Shown here piece after piece: positions 45,668 through 58,449 of a stretch of DNA of 64,000 nt. Source of the stretch: Archegozetes longisetosus (Eukaryota; Arthropoda; Arachnida; Sarcoptiformes; Trhypochthoniidae); assembly GCA_018873245.2 (NCBI GenBank), contig JAEMBT020000009.1, forward strand, positions 11,753,112 to 11,817,111. Direction: 5' to 3'. The number at the start of each line of letters is the position of its first letter. The stretch's first letter is position 1. A program made the position numbers and the translations under genes. The notes beneath the pieces are model-generated. The model made no database searches and was not told the DNA's origin. It saw nothing but the letters and a program-made list of their open reading frames with translations.

Positions 45668-46477
45668 CGTCGGCTGAGAATTATTCAGTCCTATCGTCAA
45701 ATTTTGGCGAAAATGAGTTATTGGCAGATCATTGGAGTACATCCAATTCTCTAACTTATGAATCAAAAATAATCAAAATATTTCAACCGCTTAGCATAAA
45801 ATCACGAAAAAAGTGAGAATTTTAATGATTTTACTGATTTTCTCGAATAATTTGACGGTATAAAAAATTGAAAATATCATATTTTGACTTGTTTTTTCAC
45901 AAGCTTTCAAATAAAAAAAATTTTGTCGAAATCGGAGCAACTTTCGAAATTTTTGAAAAATTGACCTAGCTCATTTTTAATAGTATATCTGTTGTCCATG
46001 TATCATTGGGAGTCAGAATATATGGTTAATTGTGAAAAGTAAGTTGTTCCCTTTCTCTCCACTTTTACCGATCGTCATTCTCAATAATATTTAGAAAGTA
46101 TATTTCATGTAGATATTAAATATATTTTCGATTCCTTGAAATTTTCATGTTTCTATATAGTTGAACAGTTGAAATATTCAATTATTCCTATATTTTGCAG
46201 ATAGTATTGTATAATTCTCAAAATTTTTCAGAAAATTAATAGAAAACTAAAAATATAGCATTAATTGTTCAAATAATATTCTAGTCTTGGACCCGTTGAC
46301 AAAAATTTCGAAGCAATAAATTTGAAGCTGAGAAGTCCCCCAATCATTATATATATTCATTTCATATCGATATCTCATCTTTTCTCTCATTCACGATTTC
46401 AAACTTCAAAAGCGATTATCTCGAAAACTGTTTTTCTGTTTTTTCGTGAGATAGTACTTAATAATTCTAAGCCGACG
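45668..46477. mobile_element. Putative MITE, about 810 bp, next to TA microsatellite
   Basis: CGTCGGCTGAGAATTATTCA at the left is the imperfect inverse of the right end (CGTCGGCTTAGAATTATTAA on the minus strand), about 35 bp of TIR. Both ends abut TATATATA runs, so a TA duplication is possible but unprovable. A 61-codon frame at 45631-45816 overlaps the TIR and is not accepted as a gene. Confidence 0.55.
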
Positions 46478-46532
<55 letters not shown>

Positions 46533-46533
46533 A
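46478..46533. repeat. Compound microsatellite (TA)n(TG)n(AG)n
   Basis: Three adjacent dinucleotide tracts abut the right end of the MITE. Confidence 0.95.
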
Positions 46534-46539
46534 TTCCTC

Positions 46540-47519
46540 TACCAACATTTACTTGAATGACTCACCAACCTCGCGAGGAATTGAACGCCCACTTACCGCA
46601 ATGTCAGTTCATATAGTTCCTTCAAAAAGAAATTCGTCAAAATGCCCTAATTCTTTGTACTTTAAAGCCCTAAAAAGGGTTAGTTAGTTTTGTCAAAGAC
46701 TATACTATAGAATAAAAGATGCTTTTAGCTTTTAGTAAGTTTGATGACAAGAGGTACACATAACTTTAGGTTACGAGCATTGTAGAATAAAAGAAATTTA
46801 AATGAAGCAGTAGCACTGTTCTATGTGTTTCTTCGCTCAAAGAGGTAAATTAATACAATATTTAGATTCATCACACACGATTTGCTTCATATCGTAATTG
46901 GGACTATCTACAACTTTAAGTTTTTAAATAAAATATGGAAAATAAATTTCAAAAATACTGTCTGGTAAACTTATTAAATTTCGATACATATTGAATTTGA
47001 CATAGAATACGAGTAGATAGTTAAAAGATAATCTGAAATCTTTATATTCAAATGTTTGATCCTTCGATTTGAGACTAAATATGGATCAATATTATTCAAC
47101 ACTCGATTTATTTAAGTCAATACATTTTACAAATTTCAATTACAAATTAAATGTAAAAGTCATAGTAAATCAATATCAGAAAATGCCGTAATAATAATAT
47201 TCAATTATACAAGAGAGAATGTGAAGCCGAAAAAATTAAATGTTAATATGTACTCGTTTTATTTAACGCTCCTATCGGGTCTTTTCAACCCTCATAGGAT
47301 TACATCGAAAGTCAGCAGTAAATATTACATAGAATTTTTAGCTTCCTAATGAATGCTTTGTAATCAAAGCTCTATTTACTTAATTCGAAGGCTGAATATC
47401 TATCTGATGTTAAGCTAAAAGCTTTGATACGAATGTCAAATAGTGTTGCTCTCTAACGGAGTTTTGAAAACTCTCCCATTTCAACTGACTCTTGAATAAA
47501 AGGCTCATTTAACTCGAAA
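46540..47519. other. Intergenic DNA, no gene seen
   Basis: No domain, TIR pair or RNA gene was recognised. The 3' end of the minus-strand gene at 47520 lies at its right edge. Confidence 0.5.
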
Positions 47520-48694
47520 CTAACTTAGGCCAGAGCCAGAATTATTTTGTGAGCCTTGAGCTGAGAATTGAGTTGATCCTGGATCAGAGGTCTGAAAATA
47601 GCCTTCAGTTGAATCTTGAGCATAAAGAGAGTTTAGCGTCTGAGCCTGTAAGCTTGGGGAACGGTCGGTTAAAGGTTCCAATTCAACGAATTCTCTATCG
47701 AAGTCAACTTCTTTGCCTAAAATCAGGTTGCTTATTTTCTTAGATTCAGCTTCTATTGATCTGATTGTTTTTGAAAATAAGCGTGAGCTTCTTCCGTTAT
47801 CTTCTTCAAACCACATTTTGTTTCTTAGTTCATCAAGGAGTAAATTAATTTTTTCTGAAGCTTTTCTAAGACCAATACTGTTTAAGTCTTTAACTGTGAA
47901 AGAATCTTTCTCGTTGGGATTAAGTTCATGTAGAAAATTGGCACATGCCATAATAGAAATAGTTGTGCCAATTATATCAAGCGCCAAAATTGAAGGACCT
48001 GCCTGTACAATCATATTACCAATAGGCATGATCATAGAACCAGCAATTGCGATACCAGCATTGATTTTAGCATTTTTGATTGACTTAATTTTGTAGGGTT
48101 TTGATATGTCTTCTTTTATTGATTTAATGGCCATTTCAATATTATAATTGCGAAAAGTGAATTTCTTAGCAATGTAGCTTAGGGTAGCTATAAAATTTTC
48201 GCCGTTGCCCTTAATAACTTTTGTGAATGGCTTCATATCTTCATTGTAATGATCGCGAAAAGCAATCAAAGATTTGAAATCATTGAGAGCCATTGAGACT
48301 TGCTTCTCGACTTCTTGTAGAGGGGTATCACTTAATTTAATTGTAGGGAAATTGTTAGAATTTTCGAAACCTTTCATTCCTTGAACATAAAATTCTGTGA
48401 ATTGGACTTACTCTGGCATGTGATAGAGTTTCCTCGTTCTTTCATAAGTATTTTTGACCAGATTAATAAACTGACTCACGTAACAACCATTTTTGATGAG
48501 AGAAACCATTTCTTGGACTACTTGTAAGGTGCTTTCCAACTCATATTTTATATCTTCGCCATTTTTAATCATTAGCCTAAGTTCAAGTTGTGATATAATG
48601 ATTCTCCATTGTTTTTTAAATTGTTGGTAACTTACCTTTCAGAAGAGATTTTATTAATTATCGGATCTAACCTTCGTTCTATAATATCAAACAT
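47520..48694 (-). CDS. Unrecognised helical protein with glycine-rich hydrophobic hairpin (ApoL-like design), copy 1
   Basis: Exons 48694-48636, 48576-48412 and 48330-47520 (both introns phase 2; 59 and 81 bp, GTAAGT...AG) join in frame to 344 residues. It has an N-terminal helical region (1-160), a long Gly/Ala/Ile-rich hydrophobic stretch (about 165-208) able to form a membrane hairpin, a helical segment ending in 'WFEEDNGR' (248-255), and a low-complexity Ser/Gln/Gly-rich tail. It has no signal peptide. The gene at 50512-54860 shares the exon number, intron phases, hairpin and the EEDxGR motif. This general layout recalls apolipoprotein L-type proteins, but no family-defining motif is visible and function is unknown. 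Exon 1 is inferred from splice sites and comparison with the paralogue. Confidence 0.68.
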
Positions 48695-49020
48695 ATTGTA
48701 TATATATGTGTGAAAATTGGTTTGTCAATAATAGATCTATGAATGTGATTTGTTCACGTTAATTATTTGAGTTTACGACTCTAAAAGTTCTCGAATTAAT
48801 ACTTTAACCAAATTCAGTTCCACGAATAAATTGCATCTATAGTTACAGTCTATATAAAAGTGAATATTATAAGTTATAACTTATTACACATTCGAAACGA
48901 AATATGAAAGTTACACATCACATATGTTTACTATTAATAACACTTATCTTCTGATTGAAAATAATTTGACACAGTCGGTCATCAAATAAAAGTATTCATA
49001 CTATATCATAGCTCAGAATA

Positions 49021-49263
49021 TCGTCACCTCAGCGCTATAATGTGTTAACTCAGAAAAGTCTGTTATGGATAAATTTGAGTTTAAAGTTTAGAATCATAAT
49101 TCGAAGATACTATAACAGCTGTACTCGAAGTGATATACTTCGAAGTTTATTTGAAAGTTTTGAGATTTGATTCGGGTAAATTTATAGAGGTTTCATATCT
49201 TACTTCAAAAGTGGGGTTAACTCATTTGATAAAAATTTTCGAGTTATAGCACTGAGGTGACAA
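49021..49263. mobile_element. MITE, 243 bp, TA target duplication
   Basis: TCGTCACCTCAGCGCTATAA at the left is matched by the inverted right end TTGTCACCTCAGTGCTATAA. TA lies at 49019-49020 and 49264-49265. It lies between the two divergent ApoL-like genes. Confidence 0.72.
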
Positions 49264-49539
49264 TATAGCATAATAATGAAATTATCACTAAAAATTAGAA
49301 TAAATACATTCTAATCTGATTTTGATATCAATCAGAACTTACATGGTATTGAATAAAAAATCTGAAACTTATTGAAAATCCAATTTTCCCTGTACTGGCC
49401 GAAGAATCAACACCCGCGTTAACGAGTGTTGAAATATTTGTTTAAATAAGTTTAAAAAATAAGTTTATCAAGTGTGCAAAGGTTGGAGTTGCTTTAGCAA
49501 GATGAAATTTATTTTTGTAAATTGCATTCCAATATACAA

Positions 49540-50142
49540 TTGAAGCTTTGACTGCAAAGAGAAGCCTCTTCTCTATCGAAAAATATCAAAAGGGCTTATC
49601 AAAGTACTAGTTTCTATATGTTGTATTTAACGCTTTATCATTCAATATTTTTCTGAATCTGAGCCTTAAGTTTAAGATTATGAGTATAAAGAGTATTGAA
49701 CACTGCTTTTAAATTGAGAGCGAGTTCAGGTTATTAACAGTTCAAAACTAATCCAACTTTGCATATCTTCATACTTTTAGCTTGACTTCAGTATAGTTTA
49801 ATATAAAATTTTGCACTAACAATCAGTTGTAAAATATGTAAATCATTGACATGTTATACTATCTTTGTTCTTGTATTTATTAAAACTTTTTGCGATAAGA
49901 TTTATCAAAGGCTTCTCTGTATTATTTTATCATTAAGAGTTCAAAAGTAACTGAAATCTAAACTTATATAAACACATCTTAGTGTATGCGTTTTAGTGTT
50001 TTAGTCACAAACATGAGGCTCAGATTTAAAAAAAAGATAATCAATTAGTCAGTGAAGCTAAATGATTAAACAATACAGAATATGAATTACGTTTGGGTTT
50101 ATCAATATTAAAGGAAGCCCTTTACATATTTGAAAGTATAAA
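49540..50142. repeat. Old segmental duplication, paralogous to about 44000-45140
   Basis: Counterpart of the segment described at 44000. It lacks the 500-bp hAT MITE and continues on the right side of the next MITE. Confidence 0.6.
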
Positions 50143-50405
50143 CACTCTAAAAAACTTCCCACTCAAACGTCTTAAAAACTTAGATGGTTCTAAGTCTAAT
50201 AAAAGATATGCTTTGCATTTGTGCTTTCAAAGGTTCTTGGAAATTTACATGTCTTGAAACAGCTACTCAAACGTCTAAAATAAAGCTTCTAGCGATATAT
50301 CATATCTGACCCCAAGTTTATATAAGACGATTGTATATCTTAGACGTAAAATCATCTAAGTTTACGTGGTTTTTAAGGCTCTTGAGTGGAAAATCTTTTA
50401 GAGTG
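50143..50405. mobile_element. MITE, 263 bp, 107 bp upstream of a start codon
   Basis: CACTCTAAAAAACTTCCCAC at the left and, inverted, CACTCTAAAAGATTTTCCAC at the right, with further inverted matches inward (CTTAGATG...). The paralogous segment near 45130 lacks it. No clear target duplication could be defined. Confidence 0.65.
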
Positions 50406-50511
50406 GAGAGGCTCCTCTTGCAGTCAAATCTTCAATTATTCAGTTCTCGTAAAAAGATTGCTATTAAAACTGTTTCTATAGGAGTGAAGTATTATTGGCG
50501 TTATTTTAATA

Positions 50512-53500
50512 ATGTCGTTGCTTGTACCAAACGAACCTTTGGAAGAAGAAATAATTCAACTAACCGATTCACAGCAACAACTAGTCGGTCGTTATCGTAT
50601 AGATAAAGTGAAGGATCAAATTAAAAAGTGGAAGAGTTACAGGTGAAATATTAGCTTCGTTAAAAAGTTGATATTCTACAAGTTATTTCTCAGATCAAAA
50701 CAAGATCATCGTTAAAATTCTCTTTGCGTAAAGATTACATTTCCTAAAATTCAGTTGAGTATGAGCCTTACGAACAGACTGATCACCTCGGTTCGGGCCA
50801 CTTGCGTGAGATTTTGATGCAAAGGGGGGTATGCGAATTTTTCCGTGGAATTCTAGAGATCAATCATTTCTACACTTAAATTACATAAAAACATTTACCA
50901 CTGAGAATTATATCAATTATTGGCGAATGATCATTTGTATTTGAACGTGTATATTGTTAATTTGATTTTGCACTTTTTAATATCGCCTCATTCTTCGAAA
51001 CGTAATCAGCGAACTCAATGCATGACATTTGATAATACGTTTTAAACTCTTTAGTTTGACTTATGATTAGTTTTGTTTGAATTTGCCTCTTCCTTATTTG
51101 AGATATTTTGCTTGTAATTACAATTTTATATCTACTAAACTTTTACACACACACTTTTGAAGATTTATATTCACTAACTTTTGACGGCCTTAAAAATAAC
51201 AAAAGTATTTTGTTTTACAGCATATATCTTGGTATTTTAAAGGTTTTCATATCATTCTAAGATATAAATCGAAATTATTCATTATGAAATTGGTTTCTAA
51301 CATACATTTTAAATTTCAATAATTTTCTAAATGCGTGAGATTCTCATCTCGCGCAAGTAACCGATGCGGGAGGCGTGAGTCAGACCTCTCGGTGCGTGAG
51401 AGGCGGTCAGCCTGCTTATGGATAAGTTATTTTCGAACTAGAAATTCATTAAGTTTGAATTTCAGTGCATGATTGAGAAACTTAAGCCTGAGCTATTGTT
51501 CCTTAATCATAAATTTTCAGGCTTTAAAACTTTTAGCTCATAAACTCAGTTCAATGCATCTAACATTTTTAATGTTCAGACCAGATGCCAAGTTCTGTCT
51601 GACTTAACCCGTAAACTTGAGAATTCGTTAGCAGCTTGAAATGGTTTAATTTGATATCTAATTGATAATTGATATTTCAAAATCAAAGCAAGTAATTTGA
51701 GATAATTTCTATTATTAGTGTACATTAAGTAGGTTCAATTTCTTGAGTTTTATTTTCTGATGTCCTCAATATATGCTTCAATATTCTTTGAAATTTGTCT
51801 TATAAAGTAATCTTGATCACATTAAGTATCAGTTAGGCATGTCCAAAGCATGATTTTATACTCAAGCTAAAATCAGCGATTGAGTTAAAACCATTGTTTC
51901 ATGCTCAGGATCAGATTCGGCAATTAGATTGAAATGATCGAATGTTTTTCTCATCGGGAATTTTAGAAAGCACTCAACTTTTTGTTTCTTGTTCTAGTTT
52001 CATGAAAATTTTAAGATACACTAGTAGTAATTATATTGTTATAAGACCCGTGTTACAGATAGTTTGTTGTTTCGAATGACAGAATTATATAACTTTGCAA
52101 GAATAAGCAAGCGCGCATTGTTCACGGTGTAACGTAAGGTAATAATGAAATGCGCGCTACCACGCGCTTACTCAAACTTTCTGAAGAGAAAATTCGATTA
52201 TTATTTAATTTTTATCATATCACTTATATTTATAAAGCTATGTAAGCATATGCAATCTTAAATAATAAAGGTTTCATAAAAGGAGTCTGTAACCCTAAAA
52301 TAGTTACCGAGGGCTCAAATACTAGTGTATCCGCTTTGTGATCTGAAAAATGTTTGTAATTTTTGACTAGCATATAGATGAAAGATTTTACTACTCAGGA
52401 ATGGATTCTACAATCGTATTGTTAATCTAAAAATCTCACATATTAATCTGAATCTTATGAAATTTTTCAGTGAAATGATAATTGTTGAATCAGTCCGCGA
52501 TGATCTGATCAAAGAATCCATTCTAGAAGTTAAATCGTTGGTTTCTTACGCGAAAGTCGGAGGCTTAGCGCGTGACTTCGTTTATATCAACAACGAACTG
52601 GATAAAGTGTGTCAATCAATCATGATGGCTTTGAAAGATCCAGCGTAAGACATAGAACTTTTTGTTTATTTACAAATTATTCTCCGTAGTACGACTTTTG
52701 TGTGCAGACTTTTGAGCGCAATGGCTTCTCCTGAAGAACTAACTTTTCCTTTAGGTCTATGATCTTTGCGTAATAAAATAGTTTTTGCGAAAGTAAGAAC
52801 TCACGTTAAGTAATCGTGCGTGGGCAAGAACTTTTAATCTTGTAGTTCGATGGCAAATATGTTGATACATCTTCAACCAAAATATTAGATCGTAGTTTCT
52901 TCCGGTTCAGCAAGAAAAAAAATTTTTCACTTTTTAACATTACATCTATGAAACAAAACTTAATTTCAAAATATCATTTGACCCCACCCCCACTTAATTT
53001 CTTTTCGGTTTTTGCTCAAAAATCAATAAAACTAAGGGAATAATTTTTGAAAACTTTTAAAGTAGTACAAGACATGGAACATAGTGAAATCAACAATTGA
53101 AGATTTCATTTGATATGTGCTGCCTTACATAGAAGAAAAGTTCTGAAATTTGTTTTTAAACAGTAGGTAGATATAGGTATAGACTTATGCGTATACATAA
53201 GTTGAAATTAAAAACTGTTTATAAAGAGCTCCTTGATATTCTTTAATGTTATCAAAGTGTTAATTTTATAACTTAATTTGTTTTTAGTGATTAGCTAAGT
53301 ATCGGTTTCACTAGATATAAAATCAGAGGAACAGTGCTCAGTGCTACAAACAACTAGTTCTACCCACCTTTTTAAAAAAATTCCAGAGTTCAGTGGTCCA
53401 TATTTTTATTACTATAAGACATCCAACGGTACACAATTGAGCCTGTATCTGTCTCAAACTATGGGTCCGAGACGTTTCGCCGACAACTATTTCATCGACA

Positions 53501-54860
53501 GTCATCAGACCCACAATGAGTACCGCTGAATGGCTTTATAACGAGTTCGAAACACTTGTTATCACATAGTTAATTGATTTTTAAAAAGTGCAACTCAAAA
53601 TTTCAAAAGCTCGTAAATCTTGAAGCGTTCATCTAATGTGCTTAAGACATTTTTGGGCACTTTACGCAAAAACATTTGAAATGTTGTGTGTATAGGCCAT
53701 ATGTTCCGATAGGTCCGCCGATGAACATAAAGTGTTATGTACATAATTTCAAAGGTTTTAGCACACGGTTTCCAGAAATATGTCTTATAAATATCAGATG
53801 AATGCTTCAGGAGTTATTCGCTTTTGAAAATTCGAACATCACTCTAAAAATGAATTAACTATTTGATGACGAGTGTTTTAACTATTGATATTGAGAGATT
53901 TAACGTGAAAAATTTACAATCTAATAATAAATTAAACAAAAAATCAGTCTGGTAAATTTTAAAAGTAGAAAATACAATATTTCTGACTTGCAACTACACG
54001 AGTTACGTATAAAATATAATATAAATATGATGAATAATTAAATAATTTAATTAAATTAGTTTAGAATTTTAATTATGGTTTATACATTGTAATTGAAATT
54101 TTTAGTAATGTCTAACAAATAGTTTTCAAGATTATTGAGTTGAAAGGTCGTACGCTAAGTCTCACGCGGAAAAAGGTTACGCTGAAAAGTTTGCACTCAA
54201 GTCTTGCGCTCAAAAATCGTAGAACCATTATTCTCATTTCAAAAAATCAGGATTCAGAATTTACCTTGGGCAACGATGACTGCTGATTTGGTAACAGGAA
54301 ATTGGAGAGTTTTCTCTGAATTTGTAGAATTGTATGAGAAAGACTTGATAATAATAAAACATCACATTGAATTTATTGTCAAAAGTGTTTATGGATTGCT
54401 CAATTCGATCATCTCTATTGCTTGTGAACGAATCAAAGAGATTTTTATTGATGCTTTCGACTTGGTCAAAAGATACTCCATTCCAACTACATTAGTTGCA
54501 GCTGGCGTGACTCTCGGTCTCGTAGGTGTTTTCACACATACTTCATTCTGCTTAAAGATTGGTAAGGCGGCAGCTATTTGCTCTGGTGTTGGTATTGGAG
54601 TAGCAGCCACATTGATTGTCCAAAAAGGAATATCCATGTTTCAAGAAACGAAAAGAGAGGGAGCAGAAGAGAAGCTTTCTATTGAGAGAGTTGGTTTAAG
54701 ATACACTCGAGATTGCATTCAAGACCTCGTCGACACAATAGAAGATCATAAGTACTGGGAAGAAGATCAAGGAAGAGCTACTAAGCCTTATAGAGACTGT
54801 GAAAGAGAAATCATCACATATAAAAAGATAATTGATAATTGTATTAAGTTGGTTGGGTAA
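50512..54860 (+). CDS. Unrecognised helical protein with glycine-rich hydrophobic hairpin, copy 2
   Basis: The proposed exons 50512-50642, 52471-52644 and 54251-54860 join in frame (phases 2 and 2) to 304 residues. Exon 3 is the firmest: amphipathic helices, a hydrophobic Gly/Ala-rich stretch (about 181-225, 'TTLVAAGVTLGLVGVF' first) and 'YWEEDQGR' (270-277), the same motif as the minus-strand paralogue. Exon 2 ('DDLIKESILEVKSLVSYAK') matches paralogue exon 2 in position and phase. Exon 1 ('MSLLVPNEPLEEEIIQ...') is supported only by its phase-2 AG|GT donor and open frame. The introns are long (1828 and 1606 bp) for this window. The function is unknown; a cytosolic or membrane-inserting helical protein is inferred. 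Confidence 0.6.
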
Positions 54861-57072
54861 ATTTTTCAAGTTTCTGATAAAGAATCAATGCTTTTAGAAA
54901 CTCATAGCACTATGGAGATTGATTCAAGTTTCCATGCTAAATCCAAATTTTTATCAAATCTTGATTATAATGATTAGTTCAACGATTACATTTAATCAAA
55001 ATATCTTTTTCGATTTATAAGTCGAACTATTCTTTCAATCATAACAGTTAGTAATTATACTTTTAGAAATAATGATTGTGTTTTTTCTAGTGTCGAATTG
55101 TTCGAGAAAATGTTAATTTCGACAAATTTTGAGAAGATATTTTATGATTGATAAGTAGGCGAAATGTAATAAACAACGTCGAAATGATCATCTCTTAAAC
55201 CTTTTAGTTTTAGAGAAATATAATTACAATTTCCGTTCAAATTTTCTCAAAATTTACTATAGTTTGATTTAAACTGCTAATTATTGTATTCTCTTGTTCT
55301 AAAGATGTTTTGATAATAATAATGAATTAGGGCTTAAGGTGCAAACGATTTTCAAAATTTGACTTTAAAAATGAATTTCGCAAATATTCAATGTTAATAT
55401 CTTAAAATTTGAGTATTTTTGTAAAATGGAAATCAAATGTTTAGTATTCAAAGTGATTATTTACTATTTATGATACATCTTGGTATCCAAACTTCGAGTT
55501 TCGTCATACACTATATTTAAATCATTAATATATTGGTCGAGTAGAAGTCGAGATTATTTATATTTGACCGAGTAGTGATTGACGCGTAATTTTTCAGTCT
55601 TCTGAGTAAAGACTTCTGTGTATTTATAATCAAATTTGATTCTCAGTAACATTCCGAAATTTAATCCTGTTTCTCATGAAATACAGTTTAAAAAGTATTA
55701 ATACTGTGCATATAGGAACTTTACATCCAGGTTCTCACGCATTAGTAATATATAGAGGTTAGTATTCGTTTTCTTATTATTCACTGAATTTTAGTCTATC
55801 CCAAGTTCTCGAATTTATCGTTTTCCCTGAATTAAATGTACAGTCGTTGCCAAAATACAGGAAACTTAATTTTTAATACTTTCATGTACTTCCCGATTGA
55901 ATAAATAAAAAATATTTAAAATAGTCCTTCAAATACAGTCAAGGATATTTCACATGATTGTAATTGCGTGTAAAAGGAATCGTACATGGGTGACGAATCC
56001 ATGCGAAACCAGAAGAAATTATTAAATTCTATTAAAATAGTATGAAAGTACACAAAAATAAGCAAAAATACTTGTTTTTATTTTATGAAATTTCACCTTT
56101 TAAAAGCTACACCTCCTCAAAGTTTGAGAATACTAAGTTTTCTGATTCTTATTTCTCAAATTTTCAACATATTGTTTCCAAGCGAAATATAATGTTATCT
56201 CGAAAATTATCATTATAATTTTATTTTAAGAAATCGTATAAGACCAATTTTTAAAAATTGATGAAATTTCAACTTTTAATTATTAAGGGCTTATAACCTC
56301 CATTTACTTTCATTTTATGAACTTTGAAATTGAATTTCGTTATTTGATTACCTTTTTAAAATTAAACTGAATTTTTTGATGAAAATAATTGGAGAATTTA
56401 AATTGAAAAGGTGTCAAAGTATCATTCAAATGAAACGTCGTACTATATAATATTGTAGTTTATCAATTTTCAATTTGATGATTTTATATTTTATAGAATA
56501 GAATAATAAATTAATGACGATTTTCTAAACAACTATATTTGTAGCAGTTCAGTATGCACTCTTTGCTTGTCAAAGCCTTTTAAAAATTCAAGAGTTATGT
56601 CGAATTATAAATAATGAACTTTTCGATCTTTAAATGGAATGTGGTATCGAATAGAGAAAATCCTATATACATTATCACCGTTTTTATAATCTTAGTAAAG
56701 ATTATCCCAATATTTCACTCTCTATAAACTTTACTCAAAATAAATTTAAAAAGATAAAATTAGCAATTTCGTCTTCCAAAATAGAGATCTTTGAACAACT
56801 TTATAATTTTTTATTCAGTAAATGGCGTGAAGTTTGTTTTTGAGATTTCCTTATTTAATACTTAATAATGTTGTTATAATAAATTGTAAAAGTTGTTTTT
56901 AATTTTTATAATAAAATAATTCCATTTTGATTTTGCTTATTTAAAATAGTTCTTTAATTTACATTTATTTTCTTTATTAATACACAATGAGCTTTCTTTA
57001 ACTTTCGGAAGTAGCTGACTCAGCTAAGTGATATATCATTGGACTCAGGCCCATCAGCCCAGATTCGCCCTC
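54861..57072. other. Intergenic DNA, with one possible decayed Tc1-type end
   Basis: No gene is seen. At about 55849 the sequence TACAGTCGTTGCCAAAATAC resembles a Tc1-type terminus, but no inverted partner was found. Around 56990-57070 a tRNA-like head (GTAGCTGACTCAGCTAAGTG, then AGATTCGCCCTC) may be a SINE fragment. Confidence 0.4.
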
Positions 57073-57817
57073 GTGAATCAAATAGTGTATTGACAACAAT
57101 CACTGAGAAAGACTAAAGCTTAAAGTCAGAGATTATTATTCAATACAGAAACAAAACTTTACAAAAAATTTGTTGCCAACAGCAAAATTTAGATTGATCA
57201 TGTACAAAATTCTAAAATATACCTTCCTCCCCAATTCGATACATTGCCTATTTGAGCCAATAGTATCCGAGATGCAGAAAATTACCTTAACTCTTATGTT
57301 ATACTTATTTAATTTTATTGATTAAAGCATAATAGGAAAATCAACCTAAGCTAACTTGGATTGAAAATATGTATTTATTTTTCATCTTTAGTTACGTACT
57401 TATATTCACATACACTTTGATATATCAGTCTTATGCCTTCGACTAGGAAAGGCCCGTAACTTCACTCCCTTTGATTTGCGGTGGGTATGCAAATATATTT
57501 TTTGCTCTACTCATCGAATACTATCTATATACCAAGCTTGGTGCTGATATGCTGCATAAAGTTATTCTAAGAAATAGCCTTATAGAGATTTAATTGAACC
57601 GACTCATTAATCTACTATAATTGGCTCGAAGTAAGCAATGTATTGAGTTGGGAGAAGGGAAAGTATATTTTAGAATGATATATATGATCAATTTAAATTT
57701 TGCTGTTTGGCAATAAACTTTCGTTAAATATTGTTTTTGTATTGAATAATAATCTCTAGCTGACTTCAAACTTTAGTTTTTCTCGATGATTGCTTGTCAA
57801 TACACTATTTGATTCAC
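57073..57817. mobile_element. Foldback-type element, about 745 bp with ~200-bp inverted arms
   Basis: GTGAATCAAATAGTGTATTG at the left is the inverse of the right end (CAATACACTATTTGATTCAC). Similarity continues through arms of roughly 57073-57272 and 57617-57817, broken by small indels, with a ~340-bp unpaired centre. No coding sequence was seen. A tRNA-like head lies just outside the left arm. Confidence 0.75.
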
Positions 57818-57941
57818 AGTCTTTTGATTCATTTATTTATCACTGCTATCCTGGTTCAACAACATAAAACGTAAAATAATCTCCTCAGCCCTGATATTAA
57901 CAAATTCGATGTTTAGAGTTGAGACGAAGACAGTTAAGATA

Positions 57942-58449
57942 AGGCTTGTGCAATAAGTAAATTTACATTTTTAGTTTTCTGAATAAGATGAAAAGTACAA
58001 AACACATTTAAATGAAAATTTGTCAAAAGCAAGAATATATATTGAAGAATATTGATATCGCAAACTGGCTCGAAGTTCAAAATATCGAATTCGTAAAGCG
58101 CTACAGTAATGCTCCGAACTGTCCACAAGCTCGACCAATTGAGAAATTTTGGGCAGAATATAAGAAAATCAACAAATATCGACAAAAGAAACCTAAACTT
58201 TGACTACTTTTAAACAAATTTGGAGAAGCATCTCTGATAACAATCGCCGAAAGTGATAAAAACTTAATACGTGATCTTAAGACTAAATTGAAAGCTGTGG
58301 GTCAAGAAAGGGAGTTAGCGCCATACAAATTATAAAAATTTTACTTCAATTTATATTCTTGCTTTTGACAAAATTTCATTTAAATGTGTTTTGTACTTTT
58401 CATTTTATTCAGAAAACTAAAAATGTAAATTTACATATTGCACAAGCCT
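57942..58449 (+). mobile_element. Tc1/mariner deletion derivative with transposase tail, 508 bp
   Basis: TIRs of about 105 bp start AGGCTTGTGCAATAAGTAAA and, inverted, AGGCTTGTGCAATATGTAAA. TA lies at 57940-57941 and 58450-58451, and module F gives the empty site CAGTTAAGATAGATCTTC. The interior encodes only the end of a transposase: 'NAPNCPQARPIEKFWAEYKK' is the block around the third catalytic acidic residue. It is non-autonomous. Confidence 0.85.

Noticed and set aside
45631..45816. Small secreted-protein-like frame (signal-peptide-like start)
   Set aside because: Overlaps the TIR of the MITE at 45668 and begins at a GTG codon with no supporting upstream exon.
46322..46687. 121-codon plus-strand frame
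   Set aside because: Runs through the compound dinucleotide microsatellite; translation is repeat-derived.
52100..52175. GCGCGCATT / AATGCGCGC inverted repeat
   Set aside because: Short stem in an otherwise featureless intron; no further evidence of an RNA gene or element.
53341..53529. 62-codon frame inside intron 2 of the plus-strand hairpin-protein gene
   Set aside because: It starts with GTG, has no recognisable domain, and including it is not needed to keep the gene in frame. An extra exon cannot be excluded without transcripts.
52690..54215. Inverted similarity between TTTTGAGCGCAA-containing segments at both ends of intron 2
   Set aside because: Matches are short and broken; no target duplication or element interior could be defined.
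55849..55990. Tc1-type terminus TACAGTCGTTGCCAAAATAC
   Set aside because: No inverted partner or transposase nearby; too decayed to call an element.
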